From positions 89,539,093 through 89,603,092 of the forward strand of contig OY726560.1 in NCBI GenBank assembly GCA_963383645.1: a stretch of DNA of 64,000 bases, given 5' to 3'. Made by a program: the position numbers and the translations under genes. Numbering within the stretch: position 1 is the first letter of the stretch; the number at the start of each line of letters is the position of its first letter. This document shows, in pieces, positions 1-9,554 of this stretch. The stretch comes from Muscardinus avellanarius. Its lineage: Eukaryota; Chordata; Mammalia; Rodentia; Gliridae. The notes under the pieces were generated by a model. It was not told where the DNA came from and ran no database searches. It saw only the letters and a list, made by a program, of their open reading frames with translations.

Positions 1-189
1 TATTCCTATTCTGCCTCTAAATTAGCTCTTTGACTTTGGCAAAGAAATTTATTGGCATCTTGATTTTCCTACATTTGAATTGGTAATATGCTGCCAGATT
101 GATTTTTTACAAAGTTCCAGTTCAAAAATTCTTTTATTTTCTCTAAAAGTCTTTACGTTTTCTGCTGTTCTCACTCTAAAGATAAAACT

Positions 190-388
190 GAAGGGCATGG
201 TGACACATGCCTGTAATCCCAGTACTTGGGAGGCTGCAACAAGGGGATCACAGATTTGAGGATAGCCTCAGAAACTTGGTGAGATGCTCAGGAACTTAGC
301 AAGATCCTCAGTAACTTATCAAGACCCTGTATCAAACTAAAAAATTAAAAAGGACTAGTACTATAACTTGGAAGTAGATAAAATTCCT
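190..388 (+). mobile_element. B1-dID SINE, old copy
   Basis: The left half has the B1-like start (ggcatggtgacacatgcctg, then aatcccag) and continues through two 'aacttagcaag'-type blocks. An A-rich linker follows. A decayed ID-like right half ends near 388 (actataacttggaagtag). It is strongly diverged from younger copies in the window and no TSD is evident. Confidence 0.8.
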
Positions 389-769
389 TAATAGTTTTAC
401 ACCATTGACCACATGTTTAATCTCATTCTTCCTTATCTTTCTTTATCTTCTAAAAATTTTAATTTTGTGTTTTTTCCAGCCATCTTAGCTTCCTCCGATA
501 CCTCATTCTTACCAAGCTTCTGCCTGCCAGGGGGTTTGTACTGCATTTTCCTTCTCTTTGGAAGGTTGAAATTCCTCTTGTTGGACTAGTTAACTTTTAT
601 TACCCTCAGATATAAATTGTCATTTCCTAAGGGAAACACTGATGCTCTGACTAACCAAATGGACTTTCTATGTGTTCTGATAGCTGTGTGCATTTGTCAA
701 GAAGATCTTACATTAGTTTGTTGATAATTTTATTAGCCCTATTTCCTCTATGAAGACAAGAATTCTGTG

Positions 770-845
770 CGTGTTGCTGAATACTGATCTCAGATCCTTG
801 TGCATGCAAGGCAAGCATTCTACCTTTGAGCCACATAGCCCCAAC
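770..845 (-). mobile_element. ID element (tRNA-like SINE monomer)
   Basis: On the minus strand it reads ggggctatgtggctcaaagg, followed by a 'tagaatgcttgccttgcatg' block. This is the box A region and downstream body of an ID element. It is a single ID unit with no B1 half attached, unlike most SINEs in this window, and keeps the ancestral 'cttgcc..gcatgc' segment that the dimeric SINEs lack. Confidence 0.72.
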
Positions 846-1317
846 TTCAATCCTCCTCTTACTCAGAGTCTTACATCCTGCACATAAGCAGGTACCTAAT
901 ATTTGCTGATGTTTTCTGTATTAATGAATTTTTGGAATTAAAGAATGAGTGGAGAAATGGAAACATATTCTTTATTACTTTCTGAGCTCTGACAACTCTA
1001 AACCTAAGCAATAGATTGAGTCTTATAAATGTATTTGACTTTTTTAATGTGCTATAAAGTTCATTGCAGATTCCTCTGGACTGGGCTGCTTTCTATTGGT
1101 ATAAGTTCATCCTAGATTCCTCTGGCTTAGGCTACTCCCCATTGGTATAAATTCTCCTGTTAATTCTGCAGGTCAAGTACCACTCTTTGAGTTAAGATTT
1201 CTGTATTATTAGCAGCTTTTACTGTTCTTTTTAAGGATTCTGAACTGATTCATTGTTAATGTGTTGAATTGCGTTCCCCACAAAAGGATATGTCTTAATT
1301 CCTAGTACCTATGAGTG

Positions 1318-1432
1318 GGATCTTTTTTGGAAATAGGACCTTGCTAAGTTGCTGAGGCTGGCCTCAAACTTTTGATCTTCTTGTCTCAGTCTCCCAAGTA
1401 CTAGAGTTATAGATGTGTACCACCATACCTAG
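1318..1432 (-). mobile_element. B1-dID SINE fragment (B1 half)
   Basis: The minus-strand B1 half carries the diagnostic blocks 'ctgaggctggcctcaaac' and 'cagtctcccaagtactag' and ends at the 'ccaccatacctag' 5' terminus. The ID half is absent or unrecognisable. Confidence 0.8.
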
Positions 1433-3178
1433 AAAAAATTATTTTCTTTATTTTTTAAGTAAAAATCTCACAGATCAGTTTCTCATCATATAAACTAACA
1501 AAGTGTTTTAAAATACATAAACATAAAATAAATATGAATTTATCCATTTTCCTTAGTGATTTGTGCTTTTCTCATCTTAGAAACTTACTCTTCTCTGAAG
1601 GTCTTTATTACTTCTTGTGTTCCTTCTAACTTCCTGTAGTTGCATTTTTTCTCTTTACTGAAGAGTTGCCACACATGTAGAATTAATTTAATTTTTTTGT
1701 AGTCAGTCTTACTTCCTATTCCCTGCTTCTCTCAAAATTTTGTCTATACCCTAAATCTATGAAGACATCTAGGTTTTAATCATCAAAAGTGAATACAAAA
1801 TTTTTTCCACATGAAAAGAGCCTTGGAGAAATTTAAAAACAATTCTAAAGCTCTATTTTTCCTAATACACTTAGAAATTTTCTCAAAAACTGAGAGATTT
1901 TGTATTTGTTCTTTCATTTTTTGCTTTTAAAAATGTTACATGTGCAGCACCATGTGCTTCCTGATAACATACCTTAACTGGTCACAGCTCAGATGCTGCG
2001 TCACCACAAAACTAGACTATCTTCCCTTGCTTGGGTTGTCTGACTTATGCTAATTGATGGACTTATGCTACAATGGTCAATACCAGGATCTATGCTTGCT
2101 TATAACCATGGAGAAGCAAAAGGAATTTAAGTGTCACAAACTTATCTAAATGAGGAACTCCACAAATTTCAGGAGTTTCTAATTTCTCTTTGCTGAATTT
2201 GTATTTGGACACACTAAAACAATTTATATTTATGCAATATCAATTTCTTCTATGTCTCTAACTTATGTATCTTCCTCCATTTTTGCTTATTTTGGTTTAT
2301 AAAGATAATTGAAATCCTTTCATAGCAGTTTTACATAGTAGTACTCAAGCCTAAGTATGAAGCAATTTATTTTTCTATATTGCAGCCTTTTGAGACCCCG
2401 TTTTCTTTTGAGACCCTGTTCTTCAGAAGTATTGGCAAATGGTTTATAACTTTCAGGGGTTAATGTGATATTGAGCTATCGACTCTTGAGCTATCTATCT
2501 AAGAGATTCTCCTCAAAGACAAAGATCTACCTTTGCCCATTTAGTCCTTAGCCACACAGCTCCTTTCTGAGACAACCCAGATTTCTTCCGTGCTTTTGCA
2601 AGTCTGTTGGCATTTCTGATCTACACCAGAGCCAAACCTATGGCATGGACATGTTTCTGCAGTTTTTACTCCACAAGGGGGCAGTGGGACTTCTCCATGT
2701 CTGTCTAGTATGGCCTGCACCCATTCCACAGATCTTCTTTACCTTCACTAATGATTTGCTGTCTTCTTCACCCCAAACATTGAGCATCTTATTCTGGAAT
2801 CACAGTACAAAATCCCTCTTTCAATGACTCTACAATTTCTCCTTTTCTTTACTTCCTTACCACCCCTTGCCTTCCCTCATAGACTCAGGGGTTTCTCTTT
2901 CTCTTCTGTGTAGGAGTGGATATAAGACACTACTTTTTAGTTTTGCTTTTTATAAATGCATTTCTGCAAAGGAATTCAAGGTTTTTGAACACAAAAGAAA
3001 GAATCTGGTCCCCTTTGCTCTGTGTCCTGTCATATCCTTTGGCTAAGATAAAAAAATACTGAGACAAGCATTTACTTAGTGAGACAATAGAGAAGGGGAA
3101 ACACCTTGAAAAACACTTTTTAAAAAGAACAAACATTAGTTAACAAAACATTATTTGCCATGATCACATATTATAATT
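1433..3178. other. No recognisable gene; AT-rich unique sequence
   Basis: No convincing repeat or gene. A less AT-rich patch at about 2541-2830 gives overlapping short open frames on both strands, but with no homologue I recognise and no splice context. It could be an ancient, decayed repeat. Confidence 0.5.
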
Positions 3179-3389
3179 TTATTTTTATTTTTATTTTTAT
3201 TTTTGGTGGTACTGGGGTTCCTGGAAACCCTTTATCCTCTGGGCTACACTCTTAGACCTATTTTATACTTTTTTAAAAATTTGGAAACAGGGTCTTTTAA
3301 GCCAGCGTGGGTGGCTTCAAACCTGGGTGATCCTCCTGTCTCTGCCTACCAAGCGCGGGGATTATAAGCATGCACCACCACGCCCGGCC
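3179..3389 (-). mobile_element. B1-dID SINE, subfamily A2
   Basis: Full-length minus-strand copy with a T-rich tail (ttttattttta) at the left, an ID half starting 'ggtggtactggggttcctgg' and a B1 half ending 'ccaccacgcccggc'. It belongs to a subfamily with a shortened centre (gccagcgtggg..ggc next to the cttttaagcc block) shared with the copies at 14331, 32351, 43545 and 51124. Retained CpGs suggest a fairly young insertion. Confidence 0.9.
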
Positions 3390-3528
3390 TATAATTTTAT
3401 TCTTAATAGCTTTGATTTTTGTACTTTTAAATTATGATTATTTGTTATATTTATGATTGCCTCTATGATTCAATTTATTAGAAGCAATTCCCAAAGTTCT
3501 CATTTATTTTTGATCAGTCCAAGTCCTG

Positions 3529-3573
3529 GCTGTCTGCTGTCTGCTGTCTGCTGTCTGCTGTCTGCTGTCTGCT
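3529..3573. repeat. 7-bp tandem repeat (gctgtct)n
   Basis: About six near-perfect head-to-tail copies of a 7-bp unit. It is simple-sequence DNA, with no coding frame maintained. Confidence 0.95.
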
Positions 3574-5789
3574 AGACTTTTGCCTATTAAAATCCAAAAT
3601 TATTAATGCTCTGAGCCTTTCTAATCACACTGTCTTTCCTGTCTTATTTTTCTTTTAAATCAGACTTTAAAACATGTCTCCATTTCCTATCATCAATCAT
3701 TAGTTAAATCTTGATTTGTTAAAACCTCTGTCTAAACATTGATAGTAAAATGATTAGACTTCAGGTCCATATCTCTTATCATTAGCCAAAGCTTTTGCAT
3801 CTGATCCCCACAGTGATTTGAGTAAAGAATTGTTTTCCATGAGCTGCCATGGGGAAGGAGGTCATTATGACCTATGCTTAATTGATATAGCAAAGCATGC
3901 TCACTAATTTTGGTGTCAGAGCTCTGACTGGTTCCCAGTTGATTGCTATCCAAGTTGTGTGGGATGATAAATTTTAATCAGAGCATTCTGGCCTCTAATA
4001 GTCTGACATTCTTTTTGTAATGGATTTCTCTCATTCATGCTTTCCCTGGTCTGCATTTTTATGACTGTGATGTCCTTTGATTTACTTCATTCAAAGTTTG
4101 ATGCTCTGGCTTCAATTATTCCATTTAACTTTAAATAGACATTGCTACAAGTCTTACTGATACAAAGAACATCTGGGGTCAATAAATTGCAGCAGGAGGT
4201 GCTATGTGAGAAGGAACCCCAGAACTGAACACATCTCTGGGCATATCCATCAGGACCATGAGAGCTTGGGAATACTGCCAATTATCTTCTTAAATGACAT
4301 CAGAGTGGAGCTCTAGGAGCCCCAGGCAGCATAGCATCATTGTAGCCCAGTTGGACCCACTGACCTAAAGCTCTAGACACAAAATACACCTTTCATTTGG
4401 TAACATCTTAGACGACAGTGTAAACAAGAAAGGCACAGAGGATGAGGGGGCACATTTTTTTTCTATCTCATGTACAAAGGGTTTAGTGAATGATGTTTTA
4501 AAAAAAATCAGAATAAAGAACTCTCTTTCTCACACCCATTTCCTGTGAGCACACACTAAGTCCTTCTCTCTGAAGCTTCTACAGAAAAATAGATTTATTT
4601 CCTACTATTTCTGAGTCAATTCCAATCACAAATTTTGGCAATGACCTAAGACTCCCAAATCCAAATACCACACTATATTGTGACTTAAAAGGGATCTTTG
4701 ACTGATTTTAAGCATGAAAAAATAAACCATATTTAATTGAAAATATATATATATCCTACCAAAGGTGTATTTGACAAGTAACTTTTATTTTGTATACAAA
4801 TGCTCTGAAGCCAAGTAGGAGACTAAAAATCTGATACTGATGAAAAACAGTGTTTCTAACGATAGGTTGTATTTAAGTGACCTTAATTGACATTATTTAT
4901 GGATCACATAATTGGAAAGCAATCTTCTATATTTTTACAGTATGGAAGTATATCAAAGCTCAGATTTCTCATGGTGATAAGCAGGAATCCACCTGACCAG
5001 ACTTGCTGTCTCCTCTGCCTGGCTTCATAGGCTTTCCTGCTGTGCCAGAAGGCAGCTGACCACAAGCCATAGATAGCACATCCTCCCAGTTCAGCAGACT
5101 CTAAAAAGAAAGAGCTGCTCTTTCTCAAGGCTTCTATATTAATCCTGTAGAATGACCCTGTTTTGTGATGTTCTCTTCATTAGATCAATCACCACTTCCA
5201 GGAAGAAATGGCACAGGGTGGGCCAGAAACCCATTCTGCAAGAAGGAGAGTGAGTTCTGTTCCCAGAAGGAGGGAGATGAGAAACTCACCCAGCAAAAAA
5301 CAAAGGAACAAAAACAATAAATGTCACTGTCCATTTTGCCTCATTTTGGAAAAGGATTTGGAGCACAAATTTCAGACTGTTTCTTTGTTCTGTCTACTAT
5401 AGAGAATATTTTATGGCATAAATATATTGGAAAAGGCTAAGATCAGCTTAGCATTCCCCCAAGTGTGTGTTTATAGGAGTAGAAATAGTGTTAGGTGAGC
5501 AAAAGGAAAAGATGAGTTACACAAAGACAGAAAGCTTGCCTATTTAAGCATTTTGCATAGAACCACTAAAATGCCAGAATACTTTAGAGAATTTCAGAAA
5601 TAATATGGCATGCAGAATTTCCAAAATATGGTTTAGGTATTCTTACTTTTAGATAAGATGAAATGTTAATTTCTTAATATATTGATTATTCTGTCATTCT
5701 ACCAATTTTATGAATTTAAGAAAGAAATATGAATCTGGGATTCCAACCCCTGTGCTTCTTTTTTTAATGTCTTTGGGAAGGTGAGTCTA
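3574..5789. other. No recognisable gene; mostly unique sequence
   Basis: No recognisable SINE, LINE or gene. Patches near 4150-4420 and 4900-5330 are less AT-rich and give open frames of 64-74 codons on the minus strand. They resemble the texture of old decayed repeats, but I cannot name a family. A short (at)n tract lies near 4743-4755. Confidence 0.45.
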
Positions 5790-6050
5790 GACAAAGAGAA
5801 AATTTAGATGAGTAAATAGGTGACCTAACTGAGGGAGATGGGAGGGTGCAAAGGGAAACTTCCTAATGCACATGATGTACATTCACAAACATATCTAAGT
5901 CAATCACTAAGCAGAACATGAGAATGAAAGGGGAGGAAATGGGGTAGAAATTAGAGAAGGGCTAAATGAGTGGTGTGTACATGTATGCCTCTACTATCTT
6001 TTACCCCATTAAGATGTATGATTATAATGCACCAATTTAAAAAAGCCCAG
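5790..6050 (+). mobile_element. LINE-1 3' UTR fragment
   Basis: The plus-strand order of blocks (ctaagtcaatcactaagcag, then an A/G-rich stretch, then gtgtgtacatgtatgcc, then ttaagatgtatgattataat, then gcacc and A-rich) matches the reverse complement of the LINE-1 3' ends at 23010 and 27275. Severely 5' truncated. The start is approximate. Confidence 0.7.
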
Positions 6051-6315
6051 TCATAAATTTAAAAGCTTTTTTTTGTATCTGCTGAGCTTCCTTTCTGGCA
6101 ATCATTACCAGGTTCTTTAAGAAGGGTCATTGGAATAAGGCCACCTGTCTCACCCCAATATGATATACCCAGACTGAAAAAAAATGATATGAAAGCATTT
6201 TCATATCAGTTATATAGCCAGAATTTCACTTAGCAAGTCACTAATTTTAGAGTTCAAAGTATTGTATCTAAAATACTTATAATGCCTTTTTAGTAGCAAG
6301 TTTGAAGTTATCTGT

Positions 6316-6330
6316 TAAATTATATTATTT
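6316..6330. repeat. Target-site duplication (left) of the twin-primed LINE-1
   Basis: taaattatattattt here pairs with taaatatattattt at 12342-12355 (one indel). The pair brackets the whole nested block between them. Confidence 0.65.
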
Positions 6331-7584
6331 TTTATTTTATGTGGATCATATTGAAAATGGCATACATTCAGAATGTGCTTGGTGCCCCCCCCCACACTTC
6401 CCTTCTCCTTCTTCCAACAATGAGTGATCAGGTTAACTATGCTACATTCATACTTTTACACATATTCAGGTGTAGCTCCTCCATTAATCAACCTCAGCCT
6501 TCTTCTTCTACCTTTTCATTCTAGCTTTGCTGAGGTTTCCCCTCCATTATCTGGAGTCCCTCTGGTATTCCTTTTAATCTCTAGTTTGGGCATATTAAAG
6601 AAAACATATGTCCCTTCTCTTTCTGTGCTTGGCTGATCTCACTTAACATAATGTTCTTCAGGTTTTTCCATCTTTTGAATGACATGATTTTGTTTTTTTT
6701 ATTGTGGAGAAGAATTCCATTGTGTGTATTTCCCATAATTTTGTAATCCATTCATCTGTTGATGGAGAACTAGGTTGGTTCCATATTTTGGTTATCACAA
6801 ATTGTGTTGCTATGAACATAAGGTATGGATATGTTACTGTAGCTATCTGATTTCAACCCCTTTGGAAAAATACCCAGGAGTGGTACACCTGGGTCATATG
6901 GTGGATCTATTCCCAGTTTTTTAAGGAATCTCCACACTGATCTCCATAGTGACTGAACTAGTTTGCATTCACACCAACAATGTAAAAGAGTTCCTCTTTT
7001 CCCACATCCTTGACAGTATTTGTTGTTATTTGATTTCTTTATGCTTGCCAATCTGACTGGGGTTAGATGGAATCTCATATAGTTTTGATTTGCATCTCCC
7101 TGATGGCTAATGATGTAGAACATCTTTTCGTGTATCTCTTGGCCATTTTTATCTCTTCTTTTGTGAAGTGTCTATTCAATTCAGTTGCCCATTTCTTGAT
7201 TGGGTTATTTGTTTTGCTAGTGTAGAGTCTTTTGAGATCTTTGTATATTCTAGATATTAGCCCTCTATCAGAGTGGTGGCTAGTAAATATCTCCCATTCT
7301 GTAGGCTTTCTTTTTAGGTTCGTGGTGGTTTCCTTTGATGAGAAGAAACATTTTAGTTTGAAGAAATCCCATTTATTAATTCTTGCTTTAATTTCCTGCA
7401 CTTTGGAGGTCTTGTTGAGAAAGTTACTGCCTGTGCCTATATGTTGGCGTGTTGAGCCTATGCCCTCCTCTAATCACTTCACTGTCTCTGGTCTAATTTC
7501 TAAGTCTTTGATTCATCTCAAGTTGATTCCTGTGCATGGTGAGAGGTAAGGATTTAGTTCCATCTTTCCACAAATGGATAACCA
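6330..7584 (-). mobile_element. LINE-1 3' half: ORF2 C-terminal region and 3' UTR
   Basis: Minus-strand LINE-1. Read from 7584 downward it contains the C-terminal part of ORF2 (the inter-block 'ggatatttactagccaccac' region, the 'tttcaaaggg..' and 'ccatatgacccaggtgtacc' blocks, all reverse-complemented) and then a 3' UTR ending in a T-rich stretch at the left edge. Frames are broken (two overlapping minus open frames at 6770-7123 and 7075-7401 are pieces of the same ORF2), so it is inactive. It is the non-inverted half of a twin-primed insertion. Its 5' end shares a ~14 bp sequence (ggytatccatttgt) with the distal end of the inverted half at about 12331-12344, so the two halves meet almost exactly in LINE-1 coordinates. 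Confidence 0.88.
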
Positions 7585-8481
7585 AATAAAGATACATCAA
7601 AAAAAGAATATTACAGACTAAGTTCCTTGATGAACATAGATACAAAAATTGTAAACAAAATACTAGGTATATGCATTCAAAACCATATGAAGAGAATTGT
7701 ACACCATGACCAAGTTGGTTTCATTCCAGAAAAGGAAGGCTTGTTCAACATATGCAAATCAATACACATTATTCACCACATAAATAGAATTGAGAACAAA
7801 AACCACACGGTTATATTAATAGATGCTGAAAAAGCATTTGACAAAATTCAACACCCATTCAGGTTAAAAATGTTGCAGAAAATTGGAATAGATGAAACAT
7901 ATCTCAACATTAATAAGGCAATATACAATAAACCCAAAGCCAACATCATTTTGAATGGGGAAATACTGCACAATTTCCTCTAAAATCAGGAAGAAGACAT
8001 GGTTGCCCACTATCATTACTCCTTTTCAATATAGTCCTTGAGTCTCTTGCCACAGCAATAAGACAAGAGAAGGAAATCAAAGGAATTAAAATAGGAAGAG
8101 ATGAATTAAAGCTATGCTTATTTGCAGATGATATGGTCCTTTATCTAGAAGACCCCAAAAAAACCGAACCAAAAGACTACTGGAACTGATTAACCAATTC
8201 AGCAAAATTGCAGGATACATAATCAATCTAAAGAAATTAGTGGCTTTTCTATATGTCAACAATGAATCCACAATGAAAGAAATTAAGAAAACAATTCCAT
8301 TCACTCTAACCTCAAAACCAATAAAATACTAAGGAATAAGCCTAATGAAGATGTAAAAGACCTATACAATGAAAACTATAAAATAAATTCTTTAAAGAAC
8401 GAAACTGAAGAGCTTGGAAGATGGAAATATCTCTCTTGCTCATGGATAGGCAGAATAAATATCCTCCAAATGGCCATTCTG
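7585..8481 (+). mobile_element. LINE-1 ORF2 reverse-transcriptase segment (inverted half, part 1)
   Basis: Plus-strand LINE-1 ORF2 sequence. The open frame 7627-7983 contains the RT motif region [14 protein letters not shown]. The catalytic-site sequence encoding FADD (tttgcagatgat) is at 8121-8132, in another frame because of frameshifts. Stops and frameshifts make it dead. The segment stops at 8481 inside 'aaatggccattctg' and resumes without loss at 11987. The uninterrupted paralogue at 24130-24165 confirms this continuity. Confidence 0.92.
8468..8481. repeat. Target-site duplication (left) of the composite element
   Basis: aaatggccattctg, matched by aaatgaccattctg at 11973-11986 (13/14). 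It is host LINE-1 ORF2 sequence duplicated on insertion, a TSD length typical of LINE-1-driven retrotransposition. Confidence 0.88.
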
Positions 8482-8483
8482 CG

Positions 8484-8915
8484 GGGCCCGGTCTCAAGGC
8501 CCTGGGCCCTGGGTGGGGGTCAAGTGGGGCACACTGGACCCCCTGAGAAACTGGGGCCCAGTTGCAGGCCCCGGGGCCCTGGGTGGGATCACATGGAGCA
8601 TGCCAGACCCCCGGAGAAACCAGGGCCCAGTTGCTAGGCCCTGGGCCCTGGGCAGGGGTCAGGCAGGGCACACCAGATCCCCGGAAGAGCTGGGGCCCGG
8701 GTTACAGGACTCTGGGCCCCAGGCAGGATCGCGCGGAGCACACCAGACCCCCGGAGAAACCGGGCCCGGTCGCAAGGCCCTGGGCCCGGGGTGCAGGTCC
8801 GGCGGGGCACGCTGGACGCCTGGAAGAGCTGGGGCATGGGTCGCAGGACTCTGGGCCCTGGGCGGAGTTGTGCGGAGCACGCTGGACTTCAGGAGAAACC
8901 GGGCCCAGGTCGCAG
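8484..8915 (+). repeat. GC-rich ~69.5 bp tandem monomers, dimeric pattern (~139 bp)
   Basis: The block 'gggcccrgkt..caggccctgggccctggg' recurs at 8484, 8554, 8623, 8693, 8762, 8832 and (partial) 8901, with spacing 69-70 bp. Alternate monomers differ: A types continue 'ggggtca..ggggcaca' and B types 'ggatc...cggagcaca', so the higher-order unit is about 139 bp. Its position at the 5' end of a retroelement and its high GC recall the tandem promoter monomers of rodent LINE-1 5' UTRs. That role is inferred. Confidence 0.85.
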
Positions 8916-8972
8916 TGATACTGAGTGCTTGATCCCACAACCTCCTCAAACCACACGTACTGTCTTCTCTTA

Positions 8973-9025
8973 TTAAAAAAAAAAAAAAAGGAAAAGAAAA
9001 AGAAAAAGAAAAAGAAAAAAGAAAA
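8973..9025 (+). repeat. A-rich tract (aaaaag)n
   Basis: A run of a's followed by several 'aaaaag' units. It lies between the GC-rich monomers and the central module and may mark a fusion point between formerly separate retro-sequences. Confidence 0.85.
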
Positions 9026-9074
9026 CAGAAAAATATTGGACAGGGGTCAAGAAGGCTGTGGCGGATGCAAGGAT

Positions 9075-9545
9075 ACTGGAGATGCAGACAAAACTTATCC
9101 AAATGAACTGGAACTTTTGGAAAAATTCCCCGCGAAGGACGACTGCTTCTTCTCTACATTCTTAAGAATCCTGGACTTCACCTGTAAGGATAGAGTTTAG
9201 CCGAGACCTAGGAGAAAGGTAGTGCTGGAAGCGGTCTCCGCCATGGCGATGGAAAATTGTATCCAGGAGAGGCAGAAATCTGATCCTACCAACCTTATGT
9301 TTTGGAGAAATTACACCAAACGTTGAATGCTACCGTCGCTCATGCTTAGGAACACTGAAGAACATTCAGAGTGGAAAAAGAGCTTGGGAAAGATTTGAAA
9401 TGGTGGAGGCAGTGGCAATGGCAGTGGCCAGTACTCAGGGGAGGCAGAGATCTGATGCATTACACCTGAAACTTTTGAAGTAATAACCCCAGAGGCAGAA
9501 TGCTACCACCACGCACCCTCAGAAACGTGGGACAACCTGCTGGGA
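9075..9545 (+). repeat. Three degenerate ~165 bp repeats in the composite element
   Basis: Three passages share ordered blocks: a 'gatctgat/acttatcc' region, 'aacttttggaa', 'aattacacc' or variants, and 'gaatgctaccrycgctc'. They lie at about 9080-9180, 9270-9345 and 9450-9525. The copies are divergent, so the period is approximate. No function is evident. 'gccatggcg' at 9241-9249 looks like a start context but opens no meaningful frame. Confidence 0.55.
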
Positions 9546-9554
9546 AAAAAGGGT

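Noticed and set aside
7627..7983. 118-codon open frame as a gene
   Set aside because: LINE-1 reverse-transcriptase domain fragment. The downstream FADD motif is in another frame.
8342..9102. Overlapping proline/glycine-rich open frames of 84-147 codons
   Set aside because: Same cause: GC-rich 69-70 bp monomers lacking stops. No domain is recognisable.
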